17,591 bases of DNA from DATEZO01 sp035255485 (lineage in GTDB: Bacteria; Pseudomonadota; Gammaproteobacteria; Burkholderiales; Burkholderiaceae_D), in NCBI GenBank assembly GCA_035255485.1, contig DATEZO010000067.1, forward strand, positions 1-17,591. The letters run 5' to 3'. The position numbers and the translations under genes are program-made. How positions within the stretch are numbered: position 1 is the first letter of the stretch; each line of letters begins with the position of its first letter. The notes under the pieces are model-generated. The model was given only the letters and a program-made list of their open reading frames with translations. It was not told the origin of the DNA and made no database searches. This document shows, piece after piece, positions 7,277 through 14,753 of this stretch.

Positions 7277-7861
7277 TTATCCGTGACCGGTCTTGATGGC
7301 CCGGATATCCGGCAGGTTGCGCCAGTATCCATACGCATCCATGCCATAGCCGACGACGAATTTGTTCGGCAGCACCAGTCCGACATAGTCCGGCGTTACC
7401 GGTTTGGTTTTGCCGATATCCTTGTCGGCGAATACGGCAAGCAGCACTTCCGCGGCGCCCATGGCGAGCAGCCGTTGCTTGATATGAGCCAGCGTTTCGC
7501 CTTCATCCAGAATATCGTCCAGCACGACCACGGTACGGCCGCGTACGTCGGGGCGCGGTTCGACTTTCCATTCGATCGTGCCGCCACGGTCCTTGTTGCC
7601 ATAGCGTGTGACGTGGATATAGTCGAATTCGAGTGGAAAGGACAGGCGCGTCAGCAACTGCCCGGAAAACACGACGGCGCCGCCCATCACGCCCAGCACC
7701 AGCGGAAAAGGTGCACCCCCCGCATGATCAAAACGCTGGTTGAGTTGCCGGGCGACCTTGTCAACCGCGGCCTGTACCGCGGTCGCATCGTAAATCAGTT
7801 CGGCATTGACCAGCAATGCGCGCGCATTGTCGGAGTGGGCTTGGGAATCGTTAACGGGCAT
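7277..7861 (-). CDS. hpt: hypoxanthine-guanine phosphoribosyltransferase
   Basis: I read 194 residues from the ATG at 7861, which has a GAGG ribosome site; upstream in-frame starts at 7906 and 7936 lack one and reach toward the preceding gene. The type I phosphoribosyltransferase signature, VVVLDDILDEGETL at 111-124, holds the two acidic residues that grip PRPP and magnesium. GVMGGAVVFSG (57-67) is the pyrophosphate-contact loop. KFVVGYGMDAYGYWRNLPDI near the C terminus (167-186) is the purine-binding end typical of bacterial hypoxanthine phosphoribosyltransferases. The enzyme salvages hypoxanthine and guanine with PRPP in the cytoplasm. It lies 55 bases after the PaaK-like gene on the same strand, at the tail of the liv cluster, with no evident functional link; it may have its own promoter. 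Confidence 0.9.
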   Translation of the reverse strand: MPVNDSQAHSDNARALLVNAELIYDATAVQAAVDKVARQLNQRFDHAGGAPFPLVLGVMGGAVVFSGQLLTRLSFPLEFDYIHVTRYGNKDRGGTIEWKVEPRPDVRGRTVVVLDDILDEGETLAHIKQRLLAMGAAEVLLAVFADKDIGKTKPVTPDYVGLVLPNKFVVGYGMDAYGYWRNLPDIRAIKTGHG

Positions 7862-7916
7862 GGCGCCGGACCTCGTTGAAATGGCAAAATTCGACGTGAG
7901 AGCCATATGATATGCG

Positions 7917-9167
7917 CTATTCGTATTTGCGCGCATCCTCTATTACCTTGCCGTCATTGGGCAATGCACCGGGATGCTCGAACTTGACTTCGGCGCGCAA
8001 TTTCGTGATGTCGCGAATCGTTTCGACAATCGCCGCAGCCAGCGCTGCCGGAGCTGGAGCGACGACTTCACAATGCAAGGTCATGATGTCGCTTGCCATT
8101 TCGCCGGTGATCACCAGGCGCGCCTTGATGATTTCCGGATGGCGTCTCGCCACTTCCGCCACTTGCGACGGGTGGACGAACATGGCACGCACCTTGGTGG
8201 TCTGGTCGGCGCGCCCCATCCAGCCCTGGATACGGGCGTTGCTGCGGCCGCACGGCGATGGCCCGGCCAGGAGCGCCGACAGATCGCCGGTGGCGAAACG
8301 GATCAACGGATAGTCCGGATTGAATGAGGTGATCACGATTTCACCGACTTCACCGGCAGCGACCGGATCGCCGGTGCCAGGGCGTACGATTTCAAGGATC
8401 AGCTCTTCATCCAGCACCATGCCGGGATTGACTTCGCCATTCGTCATGGTTTCATAAGCGATGTTGCCGATATCGGCCGAGCCGTAGGTCTGCACGACAT
8501 GCGGCACGCCGTTTTCCTGCAGCCAGTGGCGCAACGATGGCGGCAGCGCTTCGGCGCCAACCACTGCGCGTTGCAGGCTGCTGATGTCGGCGCCCATCTG
8601 ATGCGCCTTTTCCACGATGATCTTGAGGAAAGACGGCGTGCCGGCGTACGCATCTGGCTTCAGCGCCGTTATTGCCTGTACCTGCATTTCGGTCTGGCCG
8701 CTGCCGGCCGGAATCACCGCGCAGCCGAGCTTGAACGCGCCGCCTTCGACCATGAACGCCGCCGGCGTGAAGTGATACGAAAAACAGTTCTGGATTACAT
8801 GGCCGGGGCGCAGGCCGACTGCGTGAAACGGCCGTGCATAGCGCCACCAGTCGCTGCCGCGTCCTTCCGGATCGAAGATCGGTCCGGGCGACACGAACCA
8901 GCGGCCGAGCTGGCGTGGTGACGTGGCAGTCAGCCCGCCAAATGGCATGGCATCGTGCTGCAGGTGTTTCAAATCGGATTTGCGCGTGATCGGCAATTGC
9001 GCTAGCGCTGCGCGCGAGGTGATGTCGGCCGCGTTGATGCCAGCCAGGATCCGCGCCCAGCCGGGTGCGGCTTGCGCGTGCGCCACCAGGTGCGGCAATT
9101 GCGTCATCAGATCGCGTTCGCGCACATGCGGATCGCGGACTTCGAGTGTATCGAGAAAGTCGGACAT
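7917..9167 (-). CDS. PaaK-like (phenylacetate-CoA ligase family) protein with degenerate P-loop
   Basis: I chose the ATG at 9167 (416 residues) because MSDFLDTLEVRDP fits the start of related proteins from memory. A GTG at 9209 would add 14 residues, and neither start has a clear ribosome site. AMP-ligase motifs are present: YGSADIG at 228-234, YPLIRFATGD at 286-295 and GRADQTTKVRAMFV at 318-331. Lys407 in the C-terminal LPNDGKVIEDARK occupies the position of the catalytic lysine. The serine/threonine-rich P-loop normally near residue 92 is replaced by FVSPGPIFDPEG (91-102), so ATP phosphate handling must differ. By family the role would be CoA activation of an aromatic or other carboxylate. 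It is 60 bases after livF in the same direction, suggesting that it processes what the transporter imports. Substrate unknown; it could also be a non-acylating, divergent member. Confidence 0.85.
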   Translation of the reverse strand: MSDFLDTLEVRDPHVRERDLMTQLPHLVAHAQAAPGWARILAGINAADITSRAALAQLPITRKSDLKHLQHDAMPFGGLTATSPRQLGRWFVSPGPIFDPEGRGSDWWRYARPFHAVGLRPGHVIQNCFSYHFTPAAFMVEGGAFKLGCAVIPAGSGQTEMQVQAITALKPDAYAGTPSFLKIIVEKAHQMGADISSLQRAVVGAEALPPSLRHWLQENGVPHVVQTYGSADIGNIAYETMTNGEVNPGMVLDEELILEIVRPGTGDPVAAGEVGEIVITSFNPDYPLIRFATGDLSALLAGPSPCGRSNARIQGWMGRADQTTKVRAMFVHPSQVAEVARRHPEIIKARLVITGEMASDIMTLHCEVVAPAPAALAAAIVETIRDITKLRAEVKFEHPGALPNDGKVIEDARKYE

Positions 9168-9227
9168 GATGGATGGAATACTGGGTTGGGCGGGAGTGGG
9201 TATCGGCACCGCAGCGGTTGGCCGGGA

Positions 9228-10082
9228 TCAAGCCAGCCAGCGCTTGCGCCGGCGGTAGAACTTCATGTCGCGAAAACTCTTGCGGTCGCTGCCGGAGACG
9301 CCGAGATAAAATTCCTTGACGTCCTCATTGTTGGCCAGTTCGCTGGCCATGCCTTCCATCACTACCCGGCCGTTTTCCAGGATATAGCCGAAATCGGCAT
9401 AGCGCAGCGCCACCATGGTGTTTTGTTCGGCCAGCAGGAATGACACCTTCTCCTTCTGGTTCAGGCTTTTGACAATCTCGAAAATTTCTTCCACCAGTTG
9501 CGGCGCCAGGCCCATTGACGGTTCGTCCAGCAGCACCATCGATGGCTGCGCCATCAGGGCGCGGCCGATTGCGCACATCTGCTGCTCGCCGCCCGAGGTG
9601 TAACCGGCCTGTGACTTGCGGCGGGTTTTCAGGCGCGGAAAGTAGGTGTAGATCTTTTCCAGCTCGCGCCGTACTTCGGCGGCGCTGATCTTGCGGATGT
9701 AGGCGCCGGTCAGCAGGTTGTCCTCGATCGACAGATGAGCGAAGCAATGCCGGCCCTCCATCACCTGGATCACGCCGCGCTTGACCAGATCGTTCGGTGT
9801 CAACTGATCCACCCGTTCGCCATTGAAGTCGATGCTGCCCTTGCTGACATCGCCGCGCTCGGCGCGCAGCAGGTTCGATATCGCTTTCAGGGTCGTACTC
9901 TTGCCGGCGCCGTTGGCGCCGAGCAGGGCGACGATCTTGCCGGTCGGGACTTGCAGCGAAACGCCTTTCAGGACCAGGATCACATGGTCATAAATGACTT
10001 CAATGTTGTTGATGCAGAGCGCTACGCCGGGCTGTGCGCTGCTGCTTGAGGGGGTCGCGGGCCGCGACAATCCAGCTTTCAT
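9228..10082 (-). CDS. livF: branched-chain amino acid-type ABC transporter ATP-binding protein LivF
   Basis: This 284-residue ATPase has Walker A GANGAGKS at 55-62, ABC signature TSGGEQQ at 162-168 and Walker B VLLDEP at 183-188 with Glu187. AEQN (219-222) puts Gln220 in the H-loop position, as is usual for LivF rather than LivG. About 20 low-complexity residues precede the domain, and a basic tail (FYRRRKRW, 275-282) follows it; both are longer than in a minimal LivF. CAGGAG precedes the ATG at 10082. It is the second ATPase of the transporter encoded here and sits at the inner membrane beneath LivH/LivM. It is separated from the rest of the cluster by a 199-base spacer with strong hairpins, so its expression may be set apart from that of the binding protein. 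Confidence 0.93.
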   Translation of the reverse strand: MKAGLSRPATPSSSSAQPGVALCINNIEVIYDHVILVLKGVSLQVPTGKIVALLGANGAGKSTTLKAISNLLRAERGDVSKGSIDFNGERVDQLTPNDLVKRGVIQVMEGRHCFAHLSIEDNLLTGAYIRKISAAEVRRELEKIYTYFPRLKTRRKSQAGYTSGGEQQMCAIGRALMAQPSMVLLDEPSMGLAPQLVEEIFEIVKSLNQKEKVSFLLAEQNTMVALRYADFGYILENGRVVMEGMASELANNEDVKEFYLGVSGSDRKSFRDMKFYRRRKRWLA

Positions 10083-10188
10083 GCCTATACTCCTGATAGC
10101 GACGTCTAATGCCGAGTATGAAATGGCGTTCTATACTACATACTCCATGGATAATGGATATGGTCAGATGCCGTTCCGTTGTTTCTAC
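10083..10188 (-). promoter_or_regulatory. leader region upstream of livF
   Basis: Beyond the hairpins the spacer is locally AT-rich, with TAGTATAGAA-like text (minus strand, near 10130) that could supply a -10 box for a separate livF promoter. No matching -35 box is clear. The ribosome site of livF (CAGGAG) lies at its end. Confidence 0.3.
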
Positions 10189-10239
10189 CGGTTTTCCGGT
10201 GGCGGCTGGGCTGACACGCCAGTTGCCACCGGAAAACCG
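10189..10239 (-). terminator. 15-base perfect inverted repeat between binding-protein gene and livF
   Basis: CGGTTTTCCGGTGGC (10189-10203) is repeated inverted without mismatch at 10225-10239 across a 21-base loop. It lies just beyond a second hairpin that follows the binding-protein gene. No T run follows, so a transcript-stabilising or attenuating structure is as likely as a classical terminator. Confidence 0.55.
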
Positions 10240-10260
10240 TCCGTGGCGCGGGCCACGGAC
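10239..10260 (-). terminator. GC-rich hairpin directly after the substrate-binding protein gene
   Basis: GTCCGTGGC (10239-10247) pairs with GCCACGGAC (10252-10260) across a four-base loop, 22 bases after the stop codon. In transcript direction the stem is followed by GGTTTTCC, a short U run. It is a good candidate for a leaky terminator or 3'-end protector favouring the binding-protein mRNA over downstream livF. Confidence 0.6.
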
Positions 10261-10281
10261 GCTAATCGAGCCTGTAACGGA

Positions 10282-11604
10282 TTACTTCAGGCAGCCCGGG
10301 GTAATGCCTTTTTCCTTGGCATACTTGGCAGCGCTGGCCTGGAACAGCGGGTGGATCAAGGCCTTGTTGCCCTCGATCCAGTCGGAAATCATGACCCACT
10401 TGCTACCGTCCCACTGCTGGATCTTGATCTTGCCGGAGCCTTCATGGTTCTGGCAGGAAGTCTTGATTTCCGGCAGCAGGCCGGTAGCGCCCAGTTGCTT
10501 CAGGCGGGCGTTGTTCAAGTCGATGTTTTCCAGCGCCCAGCGCATTTGCTCGCCAGTGATGGTTTTGCCTTTGCCGTACTTGGCCTGCGCATTGCGGATT
10601 GCTTCCACCGTCACGATCGCGATCGAAACGCCGCGGTTGTACAGCACCGAGCCGACCTTGCTCTTGTCCTGGAGGTTGCCCTTGCCGGCGCCGTACACCA
10701 CTTTTTCGATGCCGGCAATGGCTGGCGGCGCATCGCCGGCGACGTTCCAGGTAGCGCTCATGTAGCCTTTGGCGGCGGGACCGGCCGGTACGGTGTCCTC
10801 TTCCGAACCAGCCCACCAGGAACCCACCATCTGGTCACGCGGATAACCGACTTTCTGCGCCGCTTTCAGCGCCGTCTGGTTCATGACGCCCCAGCCCCAG
10901 AAGATCACGTAATCGGGCTTTTCCTGGCGGATGCGCAGCCACTGCGCACCCTGCTCGTTGCCTGGATGCGCGACCGGAATCTGGATCACGCTGAATTTGC
11001 CAAGCGCGGCTTCGGCTTCCAGTGCCATGATCGGTTCCTTGCCGTAAGCCGAGTCGTGATACATGTAGACGATTTTCTTGCCGGCCAGCGAGCCCTTGTT
11101 TTTCGAGGCCAGGAATTTGACGATCGCCGACACCTGCATCTGGTAAGTCGTTACCAGCGGGAATCCCCACGGGAACACGGTGCCATCCACCGCATCGGTC
11201 CGACCGTAGCCGGGGAACAGCAGCGGCACCTTGTCTTCCACCGATTTTTCGATCAATGCATACGTAATGCCGGTGGCCATCACGTTGAATACGGTGCCAT
11301 GCGCGACCGGATCCTTGCTCTTCAGCCGTTCATAGCACTCCACGCCCTTGGCATTGTTGTATTCGGTTTCGCATTCTTCCCAGGTCAGCTTGACGCCGTT
11401 GATGCCGCCTTCCTTCATGTTGACGTAGTTGAAATAGTCGATCATGCCGCCGTAATAGGCCTGGCCATTGGCGCCATACGGACCGACCCGATAGCTGGGG
11501 ATTGCCATGAATTGCTCGTTGGCCTGCGCCACCGCCTCGCTGACCGGCAGCAGCAGCGAAGTCGCTGCAGCCACGGTCAACATCAGTTTATTTATCATTT
11601 TCAA
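10282..11604 (-). CDS. ABC transporter substrate-binding protein (branched-chain amino acid type, LivK-like)
   Basis: The 440-residue periplasmic protein begins with a signal peptide: basic MKMINK, a hydrophobic core to about residue 22, and a likely cleavage after AVA at 26. It lacks a lipobox cysteine, so it should be free in the periplasm. The mature part is a type I periplasmic-binding fold (Peripla_BP_6-like), longer than the about 370 residues of E. coli LivJ/LivK. Cysteine pairs near the start (WEECETEY and GVECYE) and end (TSCQ, PGCLK) could form disulfides. It is placed between livM and livF. Tryptophan- and tyrosine-rich stretches (FWGWGVMN, WWAGSEED) suggest an aromatic-lined pocket, so the ligand may not be an amino acid. 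The start is a TTG at 11604, discussed under its ribosome site. Confidence 0.92.
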   Translation of the reverse strand: MKMINKLMLTVAAATSLLLPVSEAVAQANEQFMAIPSYRVGPYGANGQAYYGGMIDYFNYVNMKEGGINGVKLTWEECETEYNNAKGVECYERLKSKDPVAHGTVFNVMATGITYALIEKSVEDKVPLLFPGYGRTDAVDGTVFPWGFPLVTTYQMQVSAIVKFLASKNKGSLAGKKIVYMYHDSAYGKEPIMALEAEAALGKFSVIQIPVAHPGNEQGAQWLRIRQEKPDYVIFWGWGVMNQTALKAAQKVGYPRDQMVGSWWAGSEEDTVPAGPAAKGYMSATWNVAGDAPPAIAGIEKVVYGAGKGNLQDKSKVGSVLYNRGVSIAIVTVEAIRNAQAKYGKGKTITGEQMRWALENIDLNNARLKQLGATGLLPEIKTSCQNHEGSGKIKIQQWDGSKWVMISDWIEGNKALIHPLFQASAAKYAKEKGITPGCLK

Positions 11605-11610
11605 GATATG

Positions 11611-11617
11611 TCTCCTT
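11611..11617 (-). promoter_or_regulatory. ribosome binding site deciding a TTG start
   Basis: AAGGAGA on the minus strand is an almost ideal Shine-Dalgarno sequence. Its GGAG core lies 7 bases before TTG 11604 and 13 bases before the in-frame ATG at 11598. The spacing favours the rare TTG start, which adds only two residues to the signal peptide. Confidence 0.6.
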
Positions 11618-11665
11618 TAAGCGTTAAACGGGTACGGCATGCGATTTACTGCGGGGGAAATCTCT

Positions 11666-12742
11666 TTAATGCGGGAACGGCCACAGGCGCAGTTTTTCCT
11701 TCGTGATCTGCCACAGGCGCGCCAATCCGTGCGGTTCGACAATCAGGAAAAAAATGATCAGGCCACCGAACACCATCATCTGGATGTACGACACCGTGGC
11801 ATTGGTAAACGGCAGATGCAGGAAGGCGGCCAGCGGCGGCAAAAGATTGTCGAGCAGGATCGGCAACAGCAGGATGAAGGCCGAGCCGAGGAATGCGCCG
11901 AGAATGCTGCCGACGCCGCCAACGATGATCATGAACAGGATGCGAAACGACAGCTCGAGCGAAAAGCCGTCCGGCTCGACCGAGCCGAGATAGCAAAACG
12001 CATACAAGGCGCCAGCCACGCCGCAATAGAACGAACTGATGGCAAACGCCAGCAACTTGGTCCTCATCAGCGGAATGCCGATCACCTCTGCCGCCACGTC
12101 CATGTCGCGCACCGCCATCCAGGCGCGGCCGGTAGAAGAGCGCACCATGTTTTTGGCTAGCAGCGCCATCACGCAAACGATCGATAGCACGAACAGGTAC
12201 TTGGTCATCGGCGTGTCGATCGGGTAGCCGAACATTTCCAGCTTCTGTGCACTGATGACGCCGGACGAGCTGTTGTTGGAGAACCAGGAAAATTTGGTCA
12301 GTGCCCAGACTACGAAAAACTGCGCGGCCAGGGTTGCCACCGCCAGATAGAAGCCCTTGATGCGTAGCGACGGCAGCCCGAACAGGACGCCGACGCCGGC
12401 TGCGCACAAGCCCGCCAGTGCAAACGACAGCAGGACCGGGATACCCTCGAAGCGCAGCTGGAAGTTGTAGGCGGCGTAGGCGCCGACCGCCATGAAGGCG
12501 GCGGTACCAAGCGAGAGCTGGCCGGCGTAGCCGGTCAGGATATTGAGCCCGAGCGCGGCCAGCGCCAGCACCAGGAACGGGATCAGGATTGCCGAGAACC
12601 AGTATTCGCTGCCGAAGGCAGGGATCAGCACAAAGGCAATGGCCAGCATGATCGCCATGCCGATACGGTCCTGCCGGATCGGGAAGATCTGGCTGTCGGC
12701 GATGTAAGAAGTCTTGAACTGGCCGGCTTCGCGGTAAAGCAT
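11666..12742 (-). CDS. livM: branched-chain amino acid-type ABC transporter permease LivM
   Basis: This 358-residue inner-membrane permease has about nine to ten hydrophobic segments. The LivM-type motif GLNILTGYAGQLSLGTAAFMAVGAY runs from about residue 65. The cytoplasmic coupling loop RSSTGRAWMAVRDMDVAAEVIGIP, at about residues 202-225, contacts the ATPases in this family. GGVGSILGAFLGSAFI (about 276-291) is the other conserved block. GGAG precedes ATG 12742. The first 28 residues are polar and extend ahead of the first helix. It pairs with LivH to form the channel; the gene is separated from livH by a 259-base spacer with a repeat element, which is unusual for two obligate partners. Confidence 0.93.
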   Translation of the reverse strand: MLYREAGQFKTSYIADSQIFPIRQDRIGMAIMLAIAFVLIPAFGSEYWFSAILIPFLVLALAALGLNILTGYAGQLSLGTAAFMAVGAYAAYNFQLRFEGIPVLLSFALAGLCAAGVGVLFGLPSLRIKGFYLAVATLAAQFFVVWALTKFSWFSNNSSSGVISAQKLEMFGYPIDTPMTKYLFVLSIVCVMALLAKNMVRSSTGRAWMAVRDMDVAAEVIGIPLMRTKLLAFAISSFYCGVAGALYAFCYLGSVEPDGFSLELSFRILFMIIVGGVGSILGAFLGSAFILLLPILLDNLLPPLAAFLHLPFTNATVSYIQMMVFGGLIIFFLIVEPHGLARLWQITKEKLRLWPFPH

Positions 12743-13001
12743 TGATGGCTCTCCTGATCGTTCTTGTATGTGTTTCGCTAGCTCTGCTTGTTGCAGTTAA
12801 CGTTCATTCGTTTGCAAATTTTTCCAACTAGTCGTTCCCACGTAGGCGGGAATGCATGCATTCCCCCCAGTGGCGTTTGTCGCCTACTGAAAACACCGCT
12901 ACTTCGTGGTGACAAGCCGGGGGTGGCCCGGCGGCCACTTACTTTCTTTGCTTCGCCAAAGAAAGTAAGCAAAGAAAGGCGACTACAAATTCAACGACGC
13001 C
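12743..13001. repeat. structured repeat element inserted between livH and livM
   Basis: The spacer packs several inverted repeats: TTCCC/GGGAA (12835-12839 and 12848-12852); an 18-base perfect palindrome GGGAATGCATGCATTCCC (12848-12865); GTAGGCG/CGCCTAC (12842-12848 and 12881-12887); GTGGCC/GGCCAC (12923-12928 and 12933-12938); and a 13-base perfect stem CTTACTTTCTTTG/CAAAGAAAGTAAG (12938-12950 and 12957-12969) with a six-base loop. AAAGAAAG then repeats directly downstream. I recall near-identical AAAGAAAGTAAG hairpins scattered in Oxalobacteraceae and related genomes, so this is probably a dispersed non-coding element (MITE- or REP-like). It may also end or stabilise transcripts. No gene is seen in it. 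Confidence 0.75.
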
Positions 13002-13916
13002 CTATACCCGATCGATATGCTTCTCGCCAAACAGACCCTCCGGCCGCACCAGCAAGAACAGCAGCGCAAACACATATGGAAACCAGCCTTCAATACCGCC
13101 GAAATTGCCGCCGAACAAGCCTTGCATCACTGGCGGGATATAGATTTCCGCCAGCTTTTCCGAGACGCCGATGATCAGGCCGCCGACGATCGCGCCCGGG
13201 ACCGAAGTGAAACCGCCAAGGATCAGCACCGGCAAGGCTTTTAATGCCGTCATGGTCAGCGCGAACTGCACGCCGTTGCGCGAGCCCCAGAGCAGGCCGG
13301 CAACCAGTGCGACAAAACCGGCCAGGCCCCAAACGATGGCCCAGATGTGCTGCAGCGGAATGCCGAGCGATAGCGCAGCCTGATGGTCGTCCGCCACTGC
13401 GCGCAATGCACGGCCGACCTTGGTTTTCTGGAAAAACAGTGCCAGCAGCACGACCAGCGCGATTACCATGCCAGAGGCGAACAGGTCGAATTTCGAAATG
13501 CCGATACCGATGCTATCCATGATCGACATGATCGGTTCGTCGACGATGCCAAGATCGAGTGGGCGCACGGCATTGCCGAACAGCAGCGGCCCCAATCCTT
13601 CCAGAAAAAACGCCAGGCCGATGGTCGCCATGAACAGGGTGATTTCCGGCTGGTTGACCAGCTTGCGCAATACGAAGCGCTCGGTCGCCAGTCCCAGCGC
13701 CAGCATCACCAGGAATGCGCCGATGATCGCCGCCCACATCGGCAAACCCTGGTCCATCAAACCCACCACTGCCAGTGCCGCGAAATACACCATTGCGCCC
13801 TGGGCGAAATTGAATACACCGGAAGCCTTGTAGATCAGCACGAAGCCGAGCGCGACCAGCGAATACATCAGGCCCGACAACAGGCCGCTGATCGTCACCT
13901 CAAAGAAGAATTGCAT
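13002..13916 (-). CDS. livH: branched-chain amino acid-type ABC transporter permease LivH
   Basis: This 304-residue polytopic permease has about eight hydrophobic segments and no long soluble domain. It opens with the LivH-type segment SGLMYSLVALGFVLIYKASGVFNFAQGAMVYF (about residues 14-45). The cytoplasmic loop KTKVGRALRAVADDHQAALSLGI, at about 164-186, is the expected ATPase contact. The GGFTSVPGAIVGGLIIG block (about 234-250) completes the family pattern. The ATG at 13916 follows GGGGA. It lies 28 bases after livG, so the two are surely co-transcribed. With LivM it forms the translocation path in the inner membrane. Confidence 0.94.
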   Translation of the reverse strand: MQFFFEVTISGLLSGLMYSLVALGFVLIYKASGVFNFAQGAMVYFAALAVVGLMDQGLPMWAAIIGAFLVMLALGLATERFVLRKLVNQPEITLFMATIGLAFFLEGLGPLLFGNAVRPLDLGIVDEPIMSIMDSIGIGISKFDLFASGMVIALVVLLALFFQKTKVGRALRAVADDHQAALSLGIPLQHIWAIVWGLAGFVALVAGLLWGSRNGVQFALTMTALKALPVLILGGFTSVPGAIVGGLIIGVSEKLAEIYIPPVMQGLFGGNFGGIEGWFPYVFALLFLLVRPEGLFGEKHIDRV

Positions 13917-13944
13917 CGTTCGAGTCCCCTGCTTGTTTTGACCG

Positions 13945-14733
13945 CTAATGCGTGGTGCCGAGATAAGCCTTGATCACCTCGGGATTGTTCATCACTTCGT
14001 CCGGCGTGCCGTCGCCGATTTTCTTGCCGTAATCGAGCACCACCACGCGATCGGAAATATCCATCACGACGCCCATGTCGTGCTCGATCAGCACGATGGT
14101 GGTACCGAATTGATCGTTGACGTCGAGGATGAAGCGGCACATGTCCTGCTTTTCCTCGACATTCATGCCGGCCATCGGTTCGTCCAGCAGCAGCATGCTC
14201 GGTTCCGCCGCCAGCGCACGGGCCAGCTCGACCCGCTTTTGCAGGCCGTAGGCCAGACGGCCGACCGGCACCTTGCGGATGTGCTGGATTTCGAGGAAGT
14301 CGATTACTTCTTCGACTACCTTGCGGTGCGCAATTTCTTCATTGCGCGCCGGCCCCCACCACAGTGCATTGGCCAGTACGCCGGATCGCATCTTGGTGTT
14401 GCGCCCGGTCATGATGTTGTCCAGCACCGTCATGCCCTTGAATAGCGCGATATTCTGGAAAGTGCGGGCGATGCCCTGGCGCGCCGCCTTGGTCGGATTC
14501 ATTTCGTGCCGCTTTTCACCATGGAACACGATGCCGCCCTGCTGCGGGTGATACACGCCGTTGATCACGTTCAGCATCGAACTCTTGCCGGCCCCGTTGG
14601 GGCCGATGATGGCGCGAATTTCATGCTGCCGCACGTTGAACGAAATGTCCGTCAGCGCCTTGACGCCGCCGAACGCGAGCGAAATATTCTGCAGATCAAG
14701 GATGACGTCGCCGATTTGTCGAGTGTTTGCCAT
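13945..14733 (-). CDS. livG: branched-chain amino acid-type ABC transporter ATP-binding protein LivG
   Basis: The 262-residue ATPase carries Walker A GPNGAGKS at 44-51, the Q-loop in TFQNIALF (91-98), the signature segment LAYGLQKR (160-167) in place of a canonical LSGGQ, Walker B MLLLDEP (180-186) with Glu185, and the H-loop His218 in IEHDM. The insertion between Q-loop and signature (about 110-140) and the histidine H-loop identify LivG as opposed to LivF. No Shine-Dalgarno sequence is evident before ATG 14733; the start lies only 20 bases after the ligase stop, so translation may be coupled to that gene. The gene order ligase-livG-livH suggests that CoA activation and import are made together. 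Confidence 0.94.
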   Translation of the reverse strand: MANTRQIGDVILDLQNISLAFGGVKALTDISFNVRQHEIRAIIGPNGAGKSSMLNVINGVYHPQQGGIVFHGEKRHEMNPTKAARQGIARTFQNIALFKGMTVLDNIMTGRNTKMRSGVLANALWWGPARNEEIAHRKVVEEVIDFLEIQHIRKVPVGRLAYGLQKRVELARALAAEPSMLLLDEPMAGMNVEEKQDMCRFILDVNDQFGTTIVLIEHDMGVVMDISDRVVVLDYGKKIGDGTPDEVMNNPEVIKAYLGTTH

Positions 14734-14753
14734 GGATAGAAATCAGGTTGCGC

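Noticed and set aside
9168..9209. Longer GTG start for the PaaK-like protein
   Set aside because: The extra 14 residues are proline/serine-rich, lack a ribosome site and precede the usual family start.
9994..11706. 570-codon open frame opposite the substrate-binding protein gene
   Set aside because: Shadow of a gene with a clear signal peptide and ribosome site; no recognisable domain.
12848..12969. Repeats considered as a CRISPR array
   Set aside because: There is no series of equal direct repeats with unique spacers; the signals are nested inverted repeats.
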